A stretch of 37,095 nt of DNA. Origin: Rhizobium sp. ASV8 (lineage in GTDB: Bacteria > Pseudomonadota > Alphaproteobacteria > Rhizobiales > Rhizobiaceae). The position numbers and the translations under genes are program-made. The stretch spans positions 1-37,095 of the forward strand of contig NZ_JAELUG010000068.1 of NCBI RefSeq assembly GCF_016429255.1, written 5' to 3'. The notes under the pieces are model-generated. The model was not told the origin of the DNA. It saw nothing but the letters and a program-made list of their open reading frames with translations, and did not search any database. Positions 21,740 through 29,451 of this stretch are shown piece after piece; position 1 is the first letter of the stretch; the number at the start of each line of letters is the position of its first letter.

Positions 21740-22417
21740 TTACTTCGAGGCAGGCTTCTGCAGAGCTTCGAGCGCCGCGGCGAGGCCCTTGAGCGAGAAT
21801 TTGATGTTGACCTTCTGGCCATTCATCATCTGCACGTGGCCGATGCCATCCGTTGCCTTGGCTAGAGCCGCGACCATCTTAGTGTCCAACTTCTGTTGCG
21901 CCCAGCAGCCCGCCTGATTGCAATTGCGGTAGGCGAGTTGCACGACTGGCTTGTCACTGGCGTCAATACCGATGCCTGCGGGCAGATACATGTTAAGCGG
22001 CACGAGCGTCGTCAGGATCAGCTCGTTTGCGAGCTGTTTGCCACCTTTTGGGCTGGTGCTTGGTGGTGCCGATGGGGCCTTGGCGACGGCAAGCGTCAGG
22101 ATGTTGACGTCCTGGTCACCTTGCTTGACAGTCGCAATCTGTGCGACTTCGCAGCTTGTCGCCGCTGAACCGTCTGCCGCCTTGCCGTCTATGCAACGGT
22201 AATACCAGTCATCAAACTTCTGAACACGCGCCTGCGGTGCTGGTTGCTGTTCGCCTGTCTGAGGGGCGGCACCTTGAGCGGCGTCGCTGCTCGCAGCCGT
22301 GTTAGCCGCGGGCGCAGGCTGCTGCTGCGCCATTGTCGGGAAAGCAAGAAGCGCCGAAGAAAGAAAAGCTGCAGATGTCAGGATCTTGAAGGAAAGGGTC
22401 TTATTGGCGGGGGACAT
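21740..22417 (-). CDS. ialB: Invasion-associated locus B (IalB) family periplasmic protein
   Basis: A 225-residue exported protein, first in the CDI-like operon. The signal peptide covers 1-30 (TMA/Q), followed by a Gln/Pro/Ala-rich linker at 31-63. The IalB domain then starts with FDDWYYRCIDG (68-78) and contains four cysteines, at 75, 89, 166 and 171, which could pair as two disulfides (SCEVAQIA; YRNCNQAGCWAQQ). IalB proteins are known in Bartonella and are widespread in rhizobia; their biochemical function is not settled. Its stop lies 19 nt before the transporter gene, so it is co-transcribed. The placement suggests a periplasmic helper for secretion, which is inference. No clear Shine-Dalgarno sequence precedes the ATG. 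Confidence 0.9.
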   Translation of the reverse strand: MSPANKTLSFKILTSAAFLSSALLAFPTMAQQQPAPAANTAASSDAAQGAAPQTGEQQPAPQARVQKFDDWYYRCIDGKAADGSAATSCEVAQIATVKQGDQDVNILTLAVAKAPSAPPSTSPKGGKQLANELILTTLVPLNMYLPAGIGIDASDKPVVQLAYRNCNQAGCWAQQKLDTKMVAALAKATDGIGHVQMMNGQKVNIKFSLKGLAAALEALQKPASK

Positions 22418-22839
22418 ACAAAATACCCAAAGTCAAAGCCATCCGTTTGCGCAAGGCGTACCTTGCTCAAGCGGCATGTCGGTCAAAATTCATGAAATTT
22501 CACCTGGAGGCGGTGTAGCCGATCATGGGCCTACCGTGATCAATATCAGTTCTCTAAAAAAGTACAGCGAAAAGTAGCGCCGTCGCCTCGCGCCACACGC
22601 TCGTTTTCAGATAGTCGTGTAAAATCTGCAACACGCACGTTCAGCAATTGACTAAAATTTTTGCTGCTTTTGAAAGGATCTGAATCTGCGCCGCCCACTC
22701 GGGTACCGGAGATGGCTGTTATATGAGGCGCCGGGTACAAGACGGTACCTGCTGCGGTTGTGTGGATCGCGACCGGCTCTTTTACAGCGGCTCCCGCATC
22801 GGTATGACAGTGGTGTCACGAACCAAGAGAAAAATCTGA
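22418..22839. other. Divergent intergenic region between the CDI-like operon and the hydrolase gene
   Basis: About 420 bp with no convincing gene. It must hold the minus-strand promoter of the operon and the plus-strand promoter of the hydrolase gene. Besides the palindrome at 22451-22466 there is a looser inverted repeat, GATCA-N11-TGATC, near 22520-22542. No confident -35/-10 pair could be assigned. Confidence 0.5.
22451..22466 (-). promoter_or_regulatory. Palindrome upstream of the CDI-like operon, candidate operator
   Basis: GCAAGG-CGTA-CCTTGC is a perfect inverted repeat with 6-bp arms and a 4-bp spacer, ending 33 bp upstream of the first gene of the operon (ATG at 22417). Its position fits a repressor or activator site close to the promoter. 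The regulator is unknown and none is encoded next to it. Confidence 0.4.
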
Positions 22840-23493
22840 ATGTCCCATGACTTTCTCGTTATCGGCCCTGAAGACGCCAAGATCACGATCGTCCTTGCCC
22901 ATGGAGCGGGCGGTGCAATGGATACGACATGGATGGAAAACATGTCTTGCGCACTTGCCGATAAGGGCCTGCGGGTCGTCCGGTTCGAGTTCGATTACAT
23001 GGCAGCACGACGTTCCACCGGAAAACGGTCGCCGCCCCCGCGCGCCGAACTTCTCAAGCAGGAATATAAAGCGGTGATCGATGAACTCGGTGCGCCAGGA
23101 ACGCTTGTCATCGCGGGAAAATCCATGGGCGGACGCGTGGCCAGCACGGTCGCGGATGAACTTCGCGATACGGGCAAGATCTCCGGACTGCTGTGCTTCG
23201 GCTATCCGTTCCACCCGATCGGAAAACCGCAGAGCTTGCGGACCGCTCATCTTGAGGAAATGAAGACACCTACCCTCATCTGCCAAGGAACGCGCGACCT
23301 GTTCGGATCGCGAGAGGAGGTCTCTGGCTTCAAGCTCTCCAGCATGATCGAAATTCTATGGGTCGAAGATGGAGATCACGACTTCCAGCCGAGAAAAGCC
23401 ATCTCCGGTTTCACGATCGCCGAACATGTCAACACCGTCGTCAATCACGTCAGCACATGGACAGCGGCGCTGCGTAAGGCGCCGCCACCATGA
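22840..23493 (+). CDS. Small alpha/beta hydrolase of the Tex30/KANL3 type
   Basis: A 217-residue cytoplasmic protein with a complete alpha/beta-hydrolase core. AHGAGG (20-25) forms the oxyanion turn, GKSMGGR (93-99) is the nucleophile elbow with Ser95, TRDLFG carries the probable acid Asp153, and DGDHDF carries the catalytic His180. This layout matches the Tex30/KANL3-like (dienelactone hydrolase-type) family, whose bacterial substrates are not known. The ATG at 22840 is preceded by a weak AAGAGA about 9 nt upstream. It is transcribed away from the CDI-like operon and no neighbour suggests a pathway. The 300 bases after it (23494-23793) hold no recognisable gene. Confidence 0.85.
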   Translation: MSHDFLVIGPEDAKITIVLAHGAGGAMDTTWMENMSCALADKGLRVVRFEFDYMAARRSTGKRSPPPRAELLKQEYKAVIDELGAPGTLVIAGKSMGGRVASTVADELRDTGKISGLLCFGYPFHPIGKPQSLRTAHLEEMKTPTLICQGTRDLFGSREEVSGFKLSSMIEILWVEDGDHDFQPRKAISGFTIAEHVNTVVNHVSTWTAALRKAPPP

Positions 23494-23793
23494 GGAGAGC
23501 ACGGTAAATCCCGCAGACCGGCTGGCTCGAAGTCATTCCGTTAAGCTGTGGGCGCAGCCAAAAATGATTGATATGAAGCGATTGGAACCGTCGACCCTGT
23601 CATTGCAAATGTGCTTCCATTTGAATTTCCTCGGCACCGGACCTTGGCTTTGCCTAGATAGAATGACCGATTTGGGGCCGATTCCCGACAATCTGCTTTC
23701 TGACAAGTCTTACGGCGAGCCGTCGTTCTGCACCGCCCTTGATCGCGGTCAGCGCTGATGTCCTGTCGTTCAGAAGCGGCCATTTGCTCGGCT

Positions 23794-24687
23794 TCAGTGA
23801 CAGGGCACATCCGCGGCCTCCGCCTCTAACCATTGCACGGTGGCAGCAATCTCGGATGCCGGCTCACCCAGCCGTGTCAGAACGTGATGACGGAAGCCGG
23901 CGATTAATGGGCCGAACGGTTGCACCAGCTGGCCAGCCGCGAGTTCATCTCTCACCAACGCCAGGCTAGCCAACGCGATGCCTTGCCCGGCGACCGCAGC
24001 CTGGATTGCGTGGCTCTCGTCGGAGAATCGGAGTTGGGCGGACTCCATAGGTTCAGTCAAGCCAGCTTCGGCGAACCAGCGCGACCATGTCGGATTGTCG
24101 GGATGCCGCCGACGCCATTGAAAGTCGATCAGCGGCCGCTGAGCGAAATCGGAAACACTCGCGACCTTCAGCATCGGGTTGAAGACCGGCGCAAAGCGAT
24201 CCGCGAACAAGGGCGTCACAGAAAAGCTCGGATAAGGACCCCGACCATAACGGATGGCGATATCGATCCCGGGGGAGTCGAGATTGACCACCTCGTCGGA
24301 CGCCTGAAGTTGCAGGTCAATATCCGGATGCCGCGCGCGGAACGCGGTCAGGCGCGGAACGATCCAACGCGCCGTGAAGGCGATTGTCGCGGAAATCGTC
24401 ACCTGTGCGCGGCTCCGGCGACGCATAACGCGCCCGATTACTTCCGCAAACGCATCGAAGCCGTCCCGCAACACCGGATAGAGCTGCGCCCCTGCATCTG
24501 TCAGCACGACCTGCCGGGTACGCCGCTCGAACAAGACGATCCCGACATGTTCCTCCAGTGCGCGAATCTGATGGCTGACCGCAGTGGGCGTCACCGCAAG
24601 CTCGCTCGCCGCCCGCTTGAAGCTGCCGTGGCGCGCCGCGGCCTCGAAGGCACGAAGCGCGGACAAGGGCGGAAGCTGTCGAATCAT
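23794..24687 (-). CDS. LysR-family transcriptional regulator (GcvA-like), divergent from a RidA-family gene
   Basis: A 297-residue LysR-type regulator. The N-terminal winged helix-turn-helix spans about residues 6-65 (LSALRAFEAAARHGSFKRAA, then AVSHQIRALEEHVG), and the C-terminal effector-binding domain runs from about 93 to 290 (WIVPRLTAFRARHPDIDLQL; DIAIRYGRGPYP). The phrases resemble the GcvA group. It is divergent from the RidA-family gene at 24822 across 134 bp, the typical arrangement for a regulator of its neighbour. A perfect ATAGAT-N11-ATCTAT palindrome covers its own start codon, which suggests autoregulation. The inducer is unknown. Confidence 0.93.
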   Translation of the reverse strand: MIRQLPPLSALRAFEAAARHGSFKRAASELAVTPTAVSHQIRALEEHVGIVLFERRTRQVVLTDAGAQLYPVLRDGFDAFAEVIGRVMRRRSRAQVTISATIAFTARWIVPRLTAFRARHPDIDLQLQASDEVVNLDSPGIDIAIRYGRGPYPSFSVTPLFADRFAPVFNPMLKVASVSDFAQRPLIDFQWRRRHPDNPTWSRWFAEAGLTEPMESAQLRFSDESHAIQAAVAGQGIALASLALVRDELAAGQLVQPFGPLIAGFRHHVLTRLGEPASEIAATVQWLEAEAADVPCH

Positions 24688-24708
24688 AGATGAATTTTCC
24701 TAATCTAT
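24686..24708. promoter_or_regulatory. LysR-type operator overlapping the regulator's start codon
   Basis: ATAGAT, 11 bases, ATCTAT: a perfect inverted repeat with the T-N11-A architecture expected for LysR-family binding sites. It covers the regulator's ATG (24687-24685) and lies about 115 bp upstream of the RidA-family start. A regulator bound here would block its own transcription or translation start and could control the divergent gene. Confidence 0.6.
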
Positions 24709-24821
24709 CGGATGACAATATGGAGTTTGTCATGCTGGATTTACCGAGCAATATTCCGGGCACCAACCTGGGCATCAATGTATTTTTTCTCACCATAGCC
24801 CTAAATGCGAAGGAGTAAACG

Positions 24822-25220
24822 ATGAAGCTGGAACGTGTGGTCACCAAGCCGGACAATTATGCGCCCTTCCTGCTGTCGCAGGGGATCAGATTCGGCAATT
24901 TGCTCTTTGTCTCCGGTCAGGCTGGCGCGGACGAGGACGGAAGGATTGTCGAAGGCGGTTTCAGCGCGCAGGGCGAACAGGCATTCGCCAATCTGCGCCG
25001 CGCGCTGACGGCCGGAGGATCGAGCCTCAAAGACGTCATCAAGGTGACGATTTTCGTTACAGACATGGGCAATTTCCAGGAGGTGGTCGAGCTGCGCCGG
25101 AAATTCTTCTCCGAACCCTATCCGGCCGACACGATCGCTGAGGTCAAGGCGCTCTATGATCCCGAAGTGATGATCGAGATCGAGGCAATTGCCGCGATCC
25201 GCGATGCGGAGGGCAAGTGA
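24822..25220 (+). CDS. RidA/YjgF family protein lacking the canonical catalytic arginine
   Basis: A 132-residue protein covering the full RidA fold (LLFVSGQAG at 27-35, DVIKVTIFVTDM at 71-82, MIEIEAIAAI at 117-126). Classical RidA enzymes hydrolyse reactive enamines/imines made by PLP enzymes, using an Arg within a PAR[ST] motif. Here the matching stretch is YPADTIAEV (100-108), so Asp103 occupies that position and deaminase activity is doubtful; the protein may belong to a Rid subfamily with another role. AAGGAG lies 6 nt before the ATG, a strong ribosome site. It is divergent from the LysR regulator and so is its likely target. A short GC hairpin (25224-25237) follows the stop but has no T-run. 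Confidence 0.9.
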   Translation: MKLERVVTKPDNYAPFLLSQGIRFGNLLFVSGQAGADEDGRIVEGGFSAQGEQAFANLRRALTAGGSSLKDVIKVTIFVTDMGNFQEVVELRRKFFSEPYPADTIAEVKALYDPEVMIEIEAIAAIRDAEGK

Positions 25221-25243
25221 TATGGCCGCGTACGGCCGCTTGA

Positions 25244-25604
25244 TCAGAGTGAAATCGAGATATTACTAGCCTTCCTGCGCTCTTGCCCGGAAATCCAACC
25301 GAATTCACCTCCAAGGCTCCCCGAGTGCATAGCGAGAGGAATTTCACCATATGTATCAGGCATTGTGCCCGGCAGGCCGCAAGCCTGCTGGAAGTAGCGT
25401 CTGAAAGCCAGCACTGGTGGCGTGAACTCGATATTGGCACGCCACCCGAGGCCAATATCCATCGGTGGCACTGGGTCCTGATGTTGACGGTTTCGATGCG
25501 CCGTCCTTCGAGCGACCAGGGGCGATGCACCATGTCGGAGAGGATCGCGACGCCGAAGCTATTGGCGACCATCGATCGCACCGCCTCGATCGAGCTCGTC
25601 CGCA
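25244..25604 (-). pseudogene. LysR-family regulator remnant: C-terminal fragment with a frameshift
   Basis: Read on the minus strand from 25604, the sequence gives SIEAVRSMVANSFGVAILSD and MVHRPWSLEGRRIETVNI, a typical stretch of a LysR effector-binding domain. The frame then breaks near 25475-25480. Restoring one base (AGGACC to AGGGACC) continues in another frame as DPVPPMDIGLGWR, then FTPPVLAFRRYFQQACGL, the expected C-terminal end. The upstream part, including the whole DNA-binding domain, is missing: the fragment begins exactly where the 92-bp element at 25605-25696 starts. It is therefore a dead, truncated gene. A long open frame on the plus strand across this stretch is a by-product. 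Confidence 0.7.
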
Positions 25605-25696
25605 TGTGCATCGGCGCAGTGATTGGGGGCAGATCGGCGTTACAAGGTGTTGATTTTCCAAAGATCGGCGGGGTCATTGCGCGACGCCGATTCACA
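25605..25696 (+). repeat. 92-bp inverted-end element, copy A
   Basis: First of three near-identical 92-bp copies in the same orientation (others at 30178 and 33975). It starts TGTGCATCGGCG and ends CGCCGATTCACA, whose reverse complement is TGTGAATCGGCG, giving 11 of 12 matching bases at the ends in the other copies. Two further ATCGGCG motifs lie inside. The TG...CA ends with multiple internal repeats resemble the ends of IS21-family elements, so this may be a MITE or a collapsed remnant. It separates a LysR fragment from a Sel1-repeat fragment and has no flanking target duplication. Confidence 0.75.
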
Positions 25697-26020
25697 AACC
25701 AGGACGATGCGCAGGCCGTCATCTGGTTTCGAAAGGCCGCACTGCAGGGCCACCCTAAAGCGCAGAATAATCTCGGCCTAATGTACGAGCATGGTCGCGG
25801 GACGGTTCAAGACTATGCCCAGGCCATCGTTTGGCTCCGTAAGGCTGCCGAGCAGGGCGACGCTGCCGCAGAAAACAATATAGGTCTGATGTTTGAACAT
25901 GGCCTTGGTGTACCGCGAGACATCAGGCAAGCCGTTGCTTGGTACCGCAAGGCAGATGAACACGGAAATCCCGCTGCGAAACTCAATTTGCAAAGGCTCT
26001 TTCCCATCGAGAGAGCGTAA
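25697..26020 (+). pseudogene. Sel1-repeat protein fragment, 5' end lost at the element
   Basis: Directly after the 92-bp element, 107 in-frame codons encode about three Sel1-like repeats of about 36 residues: AQAVIWFRKAALQGHPKAQN with LGLMYEHGRG, AQAIVWLRKAAEQGDAAAEN with IGLMFEHGLG, then RQAVAWYRKADEHGNPAAKL. Sel1 repeats are helical scaffolds for protein contacts, often exported in rhizobia. The fragment has no start codon of its own near the element; the open frame continues upstream only through the element and the reverse of the LysR remnant. It is best read as a gene whose 5' part was removed by the rearrangement. An internal start (Met in LMYEHG) would give under two repeats. Confidence 0.65.
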
Positions 26021-26186
26021 CTCTGGATCCGATTCCAGCGCCGGCGTTTAGTTTGGCCGACGCAATCAACTCGTTTAGTTCGAAGTGAATTCGACTGCAC
26101 TGATCTTGCCGAACAACGTTTTTGAGACGTGCAAGCCAACTACGCGGCTGCTCCAACATATCCATCGGGAACAAGCTTGGGCCTGC

Positions 26187-26969
26187 CTACTGCCGCAAAC
26201 CATTGGTCATGGTGGATGCGCCGGTTCTATATAGCGCTGCAACCCTGGCGATGAAGGCATAGACCGTGCCAGTGTCCGGTACGTCGCGAGTGTAGTCGCT
26301 CTCTTCGTGATACCACTCCGGCTTTGACATGACATCGGCGCCGCCGATTGAGAATGACCAATATCCGTCACGTTGGCGGAGGTAAAAATCCTTCCCGTCG
26401 ATCAAGCCCTTAGCCTCGAGAGGGTGTTCACCGCGCGGCCGCTCGATCAATATGCCCGGCATAAGAGGGCCAAGCTCAATAGGAATGACGATATCCGGAT
26501 TGGAAGTGACAACATAGTAGGTATCGTGGACATGATCGGAGGCCGGGATCTGAACAGTTTCAGGCCTAAAGCGCCAGAGATTGGAGATTTCCGGTAACGT
26601 GATCCGCTTGCCCGCTGCGTCGATGCCAAAATAGTAAACCTTCGTGCTGGCAATGCTACCCCAGGGGCCTTCGACCACCGGTGTGACATTGGCCAAAGCC
26701 CAAGAGCGATCCTCGTCACTCTGCTTGGCCTGGGCGGCCAAATGTTCTCCCCAATTCTGATAGGTCGTCGGCCCCAGAGGTTTCCGATCACCCGCCAAGG
26801 TGAATTGATGAGTAAAGATACCATCGAGATGCCCAGCCGGATGATTGCCAACGAAAGCGGTCGCCGGGGCTGCCTGCGCTGCCAGTCCACACGTGAGCGC
26901 GATAAGGAGAGCTCGAAGGCACATGGGTGTCAGCGTGGATTTTCGCCTTGAATTGAGCCGTATTTCCAT
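26187..26969 (-). CDS. Secreted protein of unknown function (260 aa)
   Basis: ATG at 26969 was chosen because GAGG lies 5 nt upstream and a signal peptide follows: basic residues at 4-11, hydrophobic core at about 17-33 (CLRALLIALTCGLAAQA), cleavage plausible near ATA at 36-38. The frame is open to 27254, but that extension has no ribosome site and would bury the signal. The mature part has no membrane segment and is rich in aromatic and beta-like stretches (LWRFRPETVQIP, DTYYVVTSNPDIVIPIELGP, YLRQRDGYWSFSIGG). I recognise no family. It is a lone gene between the Sel1 fragment and the SDR gene. The 573 bases upstream (26970-27542) hold no recognisable gene and should contain its promoter. Confidence 0.65.
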   Translation of the reverse strand: MEIRLNSRRKSTLTPMCLRALLIALTCGLAAQAAPATAFVGNHPAGHLDGIFTHQFTLAGDRKPLGPTTYQNWGEHLAAQAKQSDEDRSWALANVTPVVEGPWGSIASTKVYYFGIDAAGKRITLPEISNLWRFRPETVQIPASDHVHDTYYVVTSNPDIVIPIELGPLMPGILIERPRGEHPLEAKGLIDGKDFYLRQRDGYWSFSIGGADVMSKPEWYHEESDYTRDVPDTGTVYAFIARVAALYRTGASTMTNGLRQ

Positions 26970-27542
26970 TTTGACCTCGATCCGGCCTGCCTTCAGAAGT
27001 GATTTGAAACGGTTGGCTACTTCAAGGACCATTGTGGGGCGACAAATCTGCTTAATCTTGAGCAGAAATCGACACCCGGGATTCTGCAGTCGCAGGGAGC
27101 AAGTCCAGATGAGGCTCGTAACTCCCCTCTGGCACGACCTCCAAGCCACTCTTAACGCGCTCAGCTTAATCAGCTTTGCGCCCTTTATCGACCCTCTGCC
27201 GCGCCACCTTTCAAAGAGTGAACAGTCGTCTTCATTCAGCGCTTGCAATTCCACATCAAAGTGGCGCCCCGGCGCTCATAGAAATTATGTTTCCGCCGGG
27301 GCGCTTAGATATTAGACCCTAGAAACTGTGCTCGTGTCCGAATGTTATCATAGTTAGTATGATTGATTTGCCCAGTCCGATCCTCGCGCGCCGAGTGCAG
27401 ATGACAGCAAGAACCAGAAAATCGATCTTGGAACCTACGATGCTATATTGGCCGGAGAGATTGGCGTAGATCATACCGCTGTCGCCACTGTCATGATTTG
27501 GGACGGTTGTGCAGCAAGGGCCTTGTCTCATCACACCTGGGG

Positions 27543-28400
27543 TTAGGCAAATGGATTGCCAGCGGCGCTTTCATCGATAAAGTCGGTCGAAAGCGTCACC
27601 TCCTTCCAGGCGGCATATTCGGCGCGAAGGTTCTCCAATTTCTGCTCGACCAGCTTGATCGCATCCGATCCCAGCAGCAGGTGCGCAGGTGGGTTTTCGC
27701 TGTTTACGAGCTTAACCACGGCCTCGCCAAGCTTCTTAGGGTTACCAAGCTGTTTGCCGCTCATCGCAATCCGTCTCTCGCGGATCGGATTCATCAGCGT
27801 GTCATAATCCTCAACTCCACGCGGCGCGCGGTTCATAGATCGCCCGGCCCAGTCGGTGCGAAACGAACCGGGCTCGACTGCCGTGACATGGATGCCGAAG
27901 TCTTTCACTTCCTTGCCGAGTGCTTCTGACAAGCCTTCAAGCGCGAACTTTGAGCCGTGATAGAAACTCAAGCTTGGCATGGTGATGAGGCCGCCCATCG
28001 AGGTGACGTTGATCACGTGGCCCGAACGACGCTTGCGCATTTTTGGCAGCACGGCCTTCGTTACGGCGACGGCGCCGAAAACGTTGACTTCGAATTGCCG
28101 CCGTAAATCTTCTAGCGTCGATTCTTCAAATGTCCCCTCATGCCCGTAACCGGCATTGTTGACGAGCACATCGATAGGCCCAACCTCTCGCTCGATGCGA
28201 TCGATACTCGGCTGGACATCCGAATAATCTGTCACGTCGAGGACAACGGCAAAGGAACGTCCTGCGGACAGCGCCGCGAATGCGCTTAGATGCTTTTCGT
28301 TTCGCAGCGTGCCGACGACGCGGTCGCCCGCCGCCAATGCTGCTTCGGCGATGGCCTGGCCTAAACCAGAACTCACGCCCGTGATAAACCAAGTCTTCAT
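27543..28400 (-). CDS. Short-chain dehydrogenase/reductase (SDR), classical type
   Basis: A 285-residue oxidoreductase with the classical SDR layout: TGVSSGLG (7-14) for NAD(P) binding, Asp55 in VVLDVTD, NNAG (81-84), structural Asn106, and the catalytic Ser134, Tyr147 and Lys151 (YHGSK). The length beyond the usual 250 residues is a C-terminal helical extension. Arg33 (TLRN) after the second strand suggests NADP preference. The substrate cannot be told from sequence. It is divergent from the LysR gene at 28516 across 115 bp, so that regulator probably controls it, and a 16-bp palindrome lies between them. Confidence 0.93.
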   Translation of the reverse strand: MKTWFITGVSSGLGQAIAEAALAAGDRVVGTLRNEKHLSAFAALSAGRSFAVVLDVTDYSDVQPSIDRIEREVGPIDVLVNNAGYGHEGTFEESTLEDLRRQFEVNVFGAVAVTKAVLPKMRKRRSGHVINVTSMGGLITMPSLSFYHGSKFALEGLSEALGKEVKDFGIHVTAVEPGSFRTDWAGRSMNRAPRGVEDYDTLMNPIRERRIAMSGKQLGNPKKLGEAVVKLVNSENPPAHLLLGSDAIKLVEQKLENLRAEYAAWKEVTLSTDFIDESAAGNPFA

Positions 28401-28443
28401 CGGGTTGTCTCCTTACTTGTTGCCTGCGGTCCTGCCGGGCTCC

Positions 28444-28459
28444 AATGACCTAGTTCATT
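28444..28459. promoter_or_regulatory. Near-perfect 16-bp palindrome between the SDR and LysR genes
   Basis: AATGACCTAGTTCATT is palindromic except for one mismatched pair (AATGA, CTAG core, TCATT). It lies 44 bp from the SDR start and 56 bp from the LysR start, in the shared promoter region, so a single site could serve both genes. LysR-family binding is the simplest guess; a MarR- or TetR-type regulator elsewhere is possible. Confidence 0.45.
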
Positions 28460-28515
28460 TGCGGTGCTGAGATTAGCCTCTAGATTTTCCATGCGGTATT
28501 GAGCATGATTCAGCA

Positions 28516-29451
28516 ATGAAGCGCATCGAACCCAACCACCTGGCCATTTTCCTCACCATTGCGCGGCACGGGAGCTTTCGCCGAGCGGCGGACGAGATCG
28601 GCGTCACACCTTCAGCTCTCAGCCATGTTCTTCGCGCGCTGGAGGAACATCTCGGGGTTCGGCTTCTCAATCGGACAACGCGCAGCGTCGCGCTGACGGA
28701 GGCCGGCGAGCGGCTGCGAGCGCGCGTGGCGCCGGCTTTTCGCGACATTGACGACGCTCTGGACGACCTCAACACCTTTCGCGATACGCCAACTGGTAGG
28801 TTACGCATCAACGCCGCAAGGCCCTCGACCCAGATGGTACTTCTACCGATTGTCACCCGTTTTCTAGCTGCCTTTCCCGGAGTGAATGTCGATATCGTCG
28901 TTAACAATGCCCTCGTGGACATGGTGTCATCGGGATTTGACGCTGGCGTCCGCTTCGGAGATGTCGTTGCGCAGGACATGATCACCGTTCCGCTCGGCCC
29001 TCCCCAACGCTCAGCCTATGTTGCCTCTCCAGAGTTCTTCAGGCGCTACCCGACACCGAGCACTCCGGACGAACTGAAGAACATACCTTGCATTAAGTTC
29101 CGTTTCGAAAGCGGCCGCTTTTTTGCGTGGGAGTTCGAGCGTGACGGCGTGGAGCTTTCCGTGGAGGTCTCTGGACAGCTCACCCTTGGCGAACAGGATT
29201 TAGCCGTGCAGGCGGCTCTCGACGGTGCAGGCGTCGCCTTTGCATTCGAGGGCCAGGTCGCGGAACTAATTGACCAGGGGCGGCTTGTGCGGGTTCTCGA
29301 GGAATGGTGCCCGTACTATCCAGGCTTCCATCTCTACTATCCAAGCCGTAGACAATTGCCGACCACATTACGGGCCTTCGTCGACTTCGCCAGATCGTCG
29401 GCAACCCCAAGCGCACTTTCAACACGCTCCGGGAGGGATCAAAGCGCCTGA
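28516..29451 (+). CDS. LysR-family transcriptional regulator divergent from the SDR gene
   Basis: A 311-residue LysR-type regulator. The winged helix-turn-helix spans about residues 5-64 (LAIFLTIARHGSFRRAADEI, then PSALSHVLRALEEHLGVRLL), followed by the linker helix and an effector-binding domain from about 92 (GRLRINAARPST, FDAGVRFGDVVAQDM, QAALDGAGVAFAFEGQV). The VRFG phrase and the C-terminal YYPSRRQLPTTLRAFVDF are typical of the large group of LysR regulators that control neighbouring oxidoreductases. It is divergent from the SDR gene, its likely target. The ribosome site before the ATG is weak. Confidence 0.93.
   Translation: MKRIEPNHLAIFLTIARHGSFRRAADEIGVTPSALSHVLRALEEHLGVRLLNRTTRSVALTEAGERLRARVAPAFRDIDDALDDLNTFRDTPTGRLRINAARPSTQMVLLPIVTRFLAAFPGVNVDIVVNNALVDMVSSGFDAGVRFGDVVAQDMITVPLGPPQRSAYVASPEFFRRYPTPSTPDELKNIPCIKFRFESGRFFAWEFERDGVELSVEVSGQLTLGEQDLAVQAALDGAGVAFAFEGQVAELIDQGRLVRVLEEWCPYYPGFHLYYPSRRQLPTTLRAFVDFARSSATPSALSTRSGRDQSA

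Noticed and set aside
23541..23810. 89-codon minus-strand frame downstream of the hydrolase gene
   Set aside because: Overlaps the end of the LysR gene in another frame and resembles no protein.
25224..25237. GGCCG-CGTA-CGGCC hairpin after the RidA-family gene as a terminator
   Set aside because: No T-run on either strand; the short GC stem alone is weak evidence.
25283..26020. A single 245-codon Sel1-repeat gene starting at 25283
   Set aside because: The first 140 codons are the reverse of a LysR remnant and the 92-bp element; only the last 107 codons look like protein.
26970..27254. 95-residue N-terminal extension of the secreted protein
   Set aside because: No ribosome site at 27254, and it would place a clear signal peptide in the middle of the protein.
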